64,000 nucleotides of DNA from Actinomycetaceae bacterium MB13-C1-2 (GTDB lineage Bacteria > Actinomycetota > Actinomycetes > Actinomycetales > Actinomycetaceae). The translations under genes were made by a program, and so were the position numbers. Under the pieces are notes generated by a model that searched no databases, was not told where the DNA came from, and saw nothing but the letters and a program-made list of their open reading frames with translations. The stretch lies in contig CP141731.1 in NCBI GenBank assembly GCA_035621235.1, forward strand, positions 1,674,001 through 1,738,000, written 5' to 3'. Of this stretch, positions 62,026 through 64,000 are shown one piece after another (the first letter of the stretch is position 1; each line of letters opens with the position of its first letter).

Positions 62026-63099
62026 ATGTCCGCAAGTGATCGCAGACTGCACGTTTTGCAGGCAATTGTCGTCGAGCACGTTCAGACCAACGAACCGGTT
62101 AGCTCCAAGGCTGTCGCTGAAGGGCACGTGACGGGAGTCTCTTCTGCCACGATCCGTGCCGATATGAGCGCACTTGAGCGCGATGGGTTCATCCAGCAGC
62201 CGCATACTTCTGCTGGGCGTGTTCCAACGGATGCCGGTTACCGCCGTTTTGTCGACGAGCTTCACGCTCCTGGGCCAATCAGCGAACAGTCCAGACGGCG
62301 TATTGAAAAGAACCTCGGTGAGGTGGACGCATACGAGGAACTGGTCGGGCGGGCAGTGCGACTCTTAGCCAGGCTAACTGGGCAAGCTGCTATCGCGGAG
62401 TATCCGGACCTCTCACTTGCAGGTATCCGTCAGATAGAGGTTATCGACCTGCTTGCCAGCCGACTTCTAGTTCTGGTGATCTCGACGACGGGGCGAATTG
62501 CCAAGCGGCAGATCGACCTGGGAGCCGACGTGGCCCTGACCGATGACTTAGTATCGGAGGTTTCCACGGCCCTGACCGAACTGAGCGAGGGGAAAACCGT
62601 CCGTGAAGTACGCGAAGAGCTAGAGCGCGTGGTCGACGTTGCAAGGCCTGAGTTGCGCGCGATCCTGGCGCCGGTTGCTGAGTCGGTGCGGGACATCCTT
62701 AGGCCGCTCGCTGTCTCCCGGTTCGCTACTTCAGGGGCCTCAAACCTGGCACGTGTTAGTGGAGGCTTCACAGACGTTGCCTCCGTTCTCGAGGTTCTTG
62801 AAGATCAGGCTTCCCTAGTAAGAGTGCTCGGCGAGGTTCACACAGAACCGCTGGACGTATCGATCGGAGCTGAAAACCGAGATGACCACCTTCACGAGGC
62901 ATCGCTCGTCTCGGCTACTTATGAGGTGCCGGAGACAACTACAGTCCACGTCGGAATCCTCGGACCGACGCGCATGGACTATCCGCGTTCGCTGGCGGCT
63001 GTACAAGCTGTGTCGGAGCGGTTGACCGAACTACTGTTAGGGAAGCCGCAGTCTGAAGAACCGCAAGAAGAAGAGCCATCGAAAGAGGAAACCGCGTGA
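62026..63099 (+). CDS. hrcA: Heat-inducible transcription repressor HrcA
   Basis: A 357-residue repressor of heat-shock genes that binds CIRCE. The winged helix is VSSATIRADMSALERDGFIQQPHTSAGRVPTDAGYR; the GAF-like core follows and the C-terminus has GPTRMDYPRSLAAVQAVSERL. ATG 62026 has GAGGGGG eight bases upstream; a TTG at 61987 is rejected. The last 15 residues are Glu-rich. The stop overlaps dnaJ. Confidence 0.94.
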   Translation: MSASDRRLHVLQAIVVEHVQTNEPVSSKAVAEGHVTGVSSATIRADMSALERDGFIQQPHTSAGRVPTDAGYRRFVDELHAPGPISEQSRRRIEKNLGEVDAYEELVGRAVRLLARLTGQAAIAEYPDLSLAGIRQIEVIDLLASRLLVLVISTTGRIAKRQIDLGADVALTDDLVSEVSTALTELSEGKTVREVREELERVVDVARPELRAILAPVAESVRDILRPLAVSRFATSGASNLARVSGGFTDVASVLEVLEDQASLVRVLGEVHTEPLDVSIGAENRDDHLHEASLVSATYEVPETTTVHVGILGPTRMDYPRSLAAVQAVSERLTELLLGKPQSEEPQEEEPSKEETA

Positions 63100-64000
63100 G
63101 GGACTACTACGAGGTCCTGGGCGTAAGTCGTGACGCGACCGTCGAGGAAATCCGTCGGTCATACCGTAAGAAGGCACGCGAACTGCACCCTGACTATGCC
63201 GGACCTGAGTCTGAGGAAGCGTTTAAAGAGCTCTCAGTCGCATACGAAACACTGTCCGATCCGAAGAAACGCCAGATGTACGATTTGCGTGGACCTGGTT
63301 CCTTCAATGGCGGAGGCGGAGGCGATCCGTTCGGTGGATCTTTCGGCTTCGCTGACCTTTTCGATGCGATGTTCTCGGGGAGCGGGTTTACTTCTGCGAT
63401 GCCGCAACCCGCGACCGGCAGGCCGGGACGTGACACCAAGGTAGCGGTCGAGATCACCCTCGAGGAAGTAGTCTTCGGCACCGAGAAGCAGGTTATCTTG
63501 GACACCGCGATGGTCTGCGGTACCTGCAACGGCACCTGCTGTGCTCCCGGAACCTCGCCGATCATGTGTACCCAGTGCAACGGCACCGGTTCTGTTACCC
63601 GTATGCAGTCCTCCCTTCTAGGACCGATTCGGATGGCGGTTCCCTGCAGCAACTGTGATGGTCGAGGTCGTCTTATTCAGACTCCGTGTCCAGAGTGCTC
63701 GGGAGAGGGAAGAGTTCGCGCCACCAGAACCATCTCTGTTTCTGTTCCCTCCGGGGTCGAGAACGGAAGTCGAATCAAGCTTCGAGGACAGGGCGAGGCC
63801 GGTGCCCAGGGCGGCTCGAGCGGAGACCTCTACGTCGAGATCAGGGTAAAGTCCGACAAGCTGTTTTCGCGCCAGGGATTTGACCTGCACACCAGTGTCA
63901 CCGTTCCAGTAACAACGGCCGCGCTCGGGGTTGTGTTCCCGCTGAGCACCTTCGACGGAGACCGCGACGTCGAGATTCATCCCGGCATCCAGCCCGGTGA
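63096..64000 (+). CDS. dnaJ: Chaperone DnaJ, 3' end outside window
   Basis: At least 300 codons are seen. The J-domain has RRSYRKKARELHPDYAG with the HPD motif; a Gly/Phe-rich stretch (GGGGGDPFGGSFGF) and the zinc domain with CxxCxGxG-type repeats (CGTCNGTC, CTQCNGTG, CSNCDGRG, CPECSGEG) follow, then the client-binding domain. The first zinc motif ends in Cys instead of Gly. GTG start at 63096 overlaps hrcA by 4 bases. It is the HrcA-linked DnaJ2 type that stimulates DnaK. Confidence 0.92.
   Translation, partial: MRDYYEVLGVSRDATVEEIRRSYRKKARELHPDYAGPESEEAFKELSVAYETLSDPKKRQMYDLRGPGSFNGGGGGDPFGGSFGFADLFDAMFSGSGFTSAMPQPATGRPGRDTKVAVEITLEEVVFGTEKQVILDTAMVCGTCNGTCCAPGTSPIMCTQCNGTGSVTRMQSSLLGPIRMAVPCSNCDGRGRLIQTPCPECSGEGRVRATRTISVSVPSGVENGSRIKLRGQGEAGAQGGSSGDLYVEIRVKSDKLFSRQGFDLHTSVTVPVTTAALGVVFPLSTFDGDRDVEIHPGIQPG

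Noticed and set aside
1-64000. CRISPR arrays
   Set aside because: No run of regularly spaced identical repeats was seen; the 60-bp and 95-bp repeats are contiguous and diverged, without spacers.

Overview
The window reads as chromosome of a moderately high-GC actinobacterium. Signs are paired ClpP1/ClpP2, a tig-clpP1-clpP2-clpX block, a FadD15-type ligase, a textbook IdeR/DtxR iron box, a DUF222-type HNH endonuclease, and the comEA-comEC-holA-rpsT-lepA-hemW-hrcA-dnaJ order of Actinomycetota. Affinity to Actinomycetaceae is a guess from gene content; no database search was possible.

Layout. 1-12.3 kb: 3' part of an HNH endonuclease gene, a GH38 alpha-mannosidase, an SGNH hydrolase, an ABC-2 exporter pair, a NifX-like protein, and a row of flavoprotein dehydrogenase, two-domain VOC (extradiol-dioxygenase-like) protein, lone PTS EIIA and Dabb protein. 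12.3-18.7 kb: a BCCT transporter and an iron-siderophore ABC operon under an IdeR box. 18.8-22.8 kb: a hypothetical protein, a CapA-like protein, a His-rich secreted repeat protein, and a BlaI/M56 regulatory pair; the secreted gene and the blaI operon carry related BlaI boxes. 23-38.8 kb: housekeeping genes (tig, tRNA-Gly, clpP1, clpP2, clpX, chorismate mutase, fadD15, valS, proC, comEA, comEC, holA), with an MFS transporter gene lying between comEA and comEC.

38.8-57.1 kb, between holA and rpsT, holds an apparent accessory island and the most interesting content. It encodes two DUF4185/GH183 proteins (one lipoprotein, one without signal peptide), one DUF2961/GH172 protein and one GH116 protein. 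This is the family set reported to dismantle the D-arabinan of mycobacterial arabinogalactan and lipoarabinomannan. With them are two sugar-binding lipoproteins, two ABC permeases, two LacI repressors, and a sugar-metabolism trio: FucU-type mutarotase, PfkB/ribokinase-type kinase and a KdsD-like SIS arabinose-5-phosphate isomerase without CBS domains. Seven near-identical palindromes (consensus WGAAATCGATTTCW) stand before its transcription units and define a LacI regulon. The inferred route is: surface endo-cleavage, oligosaccharide import, cytoplasmic trimming to D-arabinose, ring-form correction by FucU, 5-phosphorylation, isomerisation to D-ribulose 5-phosphate, and entry to the pentose phosphate pathway. 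Two broken small genes, including an RHH antitoxin with an in-frame stop, sit inside the island.

57.3-64 kb returns to housekeeping: rpsT, lepA, trmB, hemW, hrcA with a CIRCE element, and a dnaJ gene cut by the window end.
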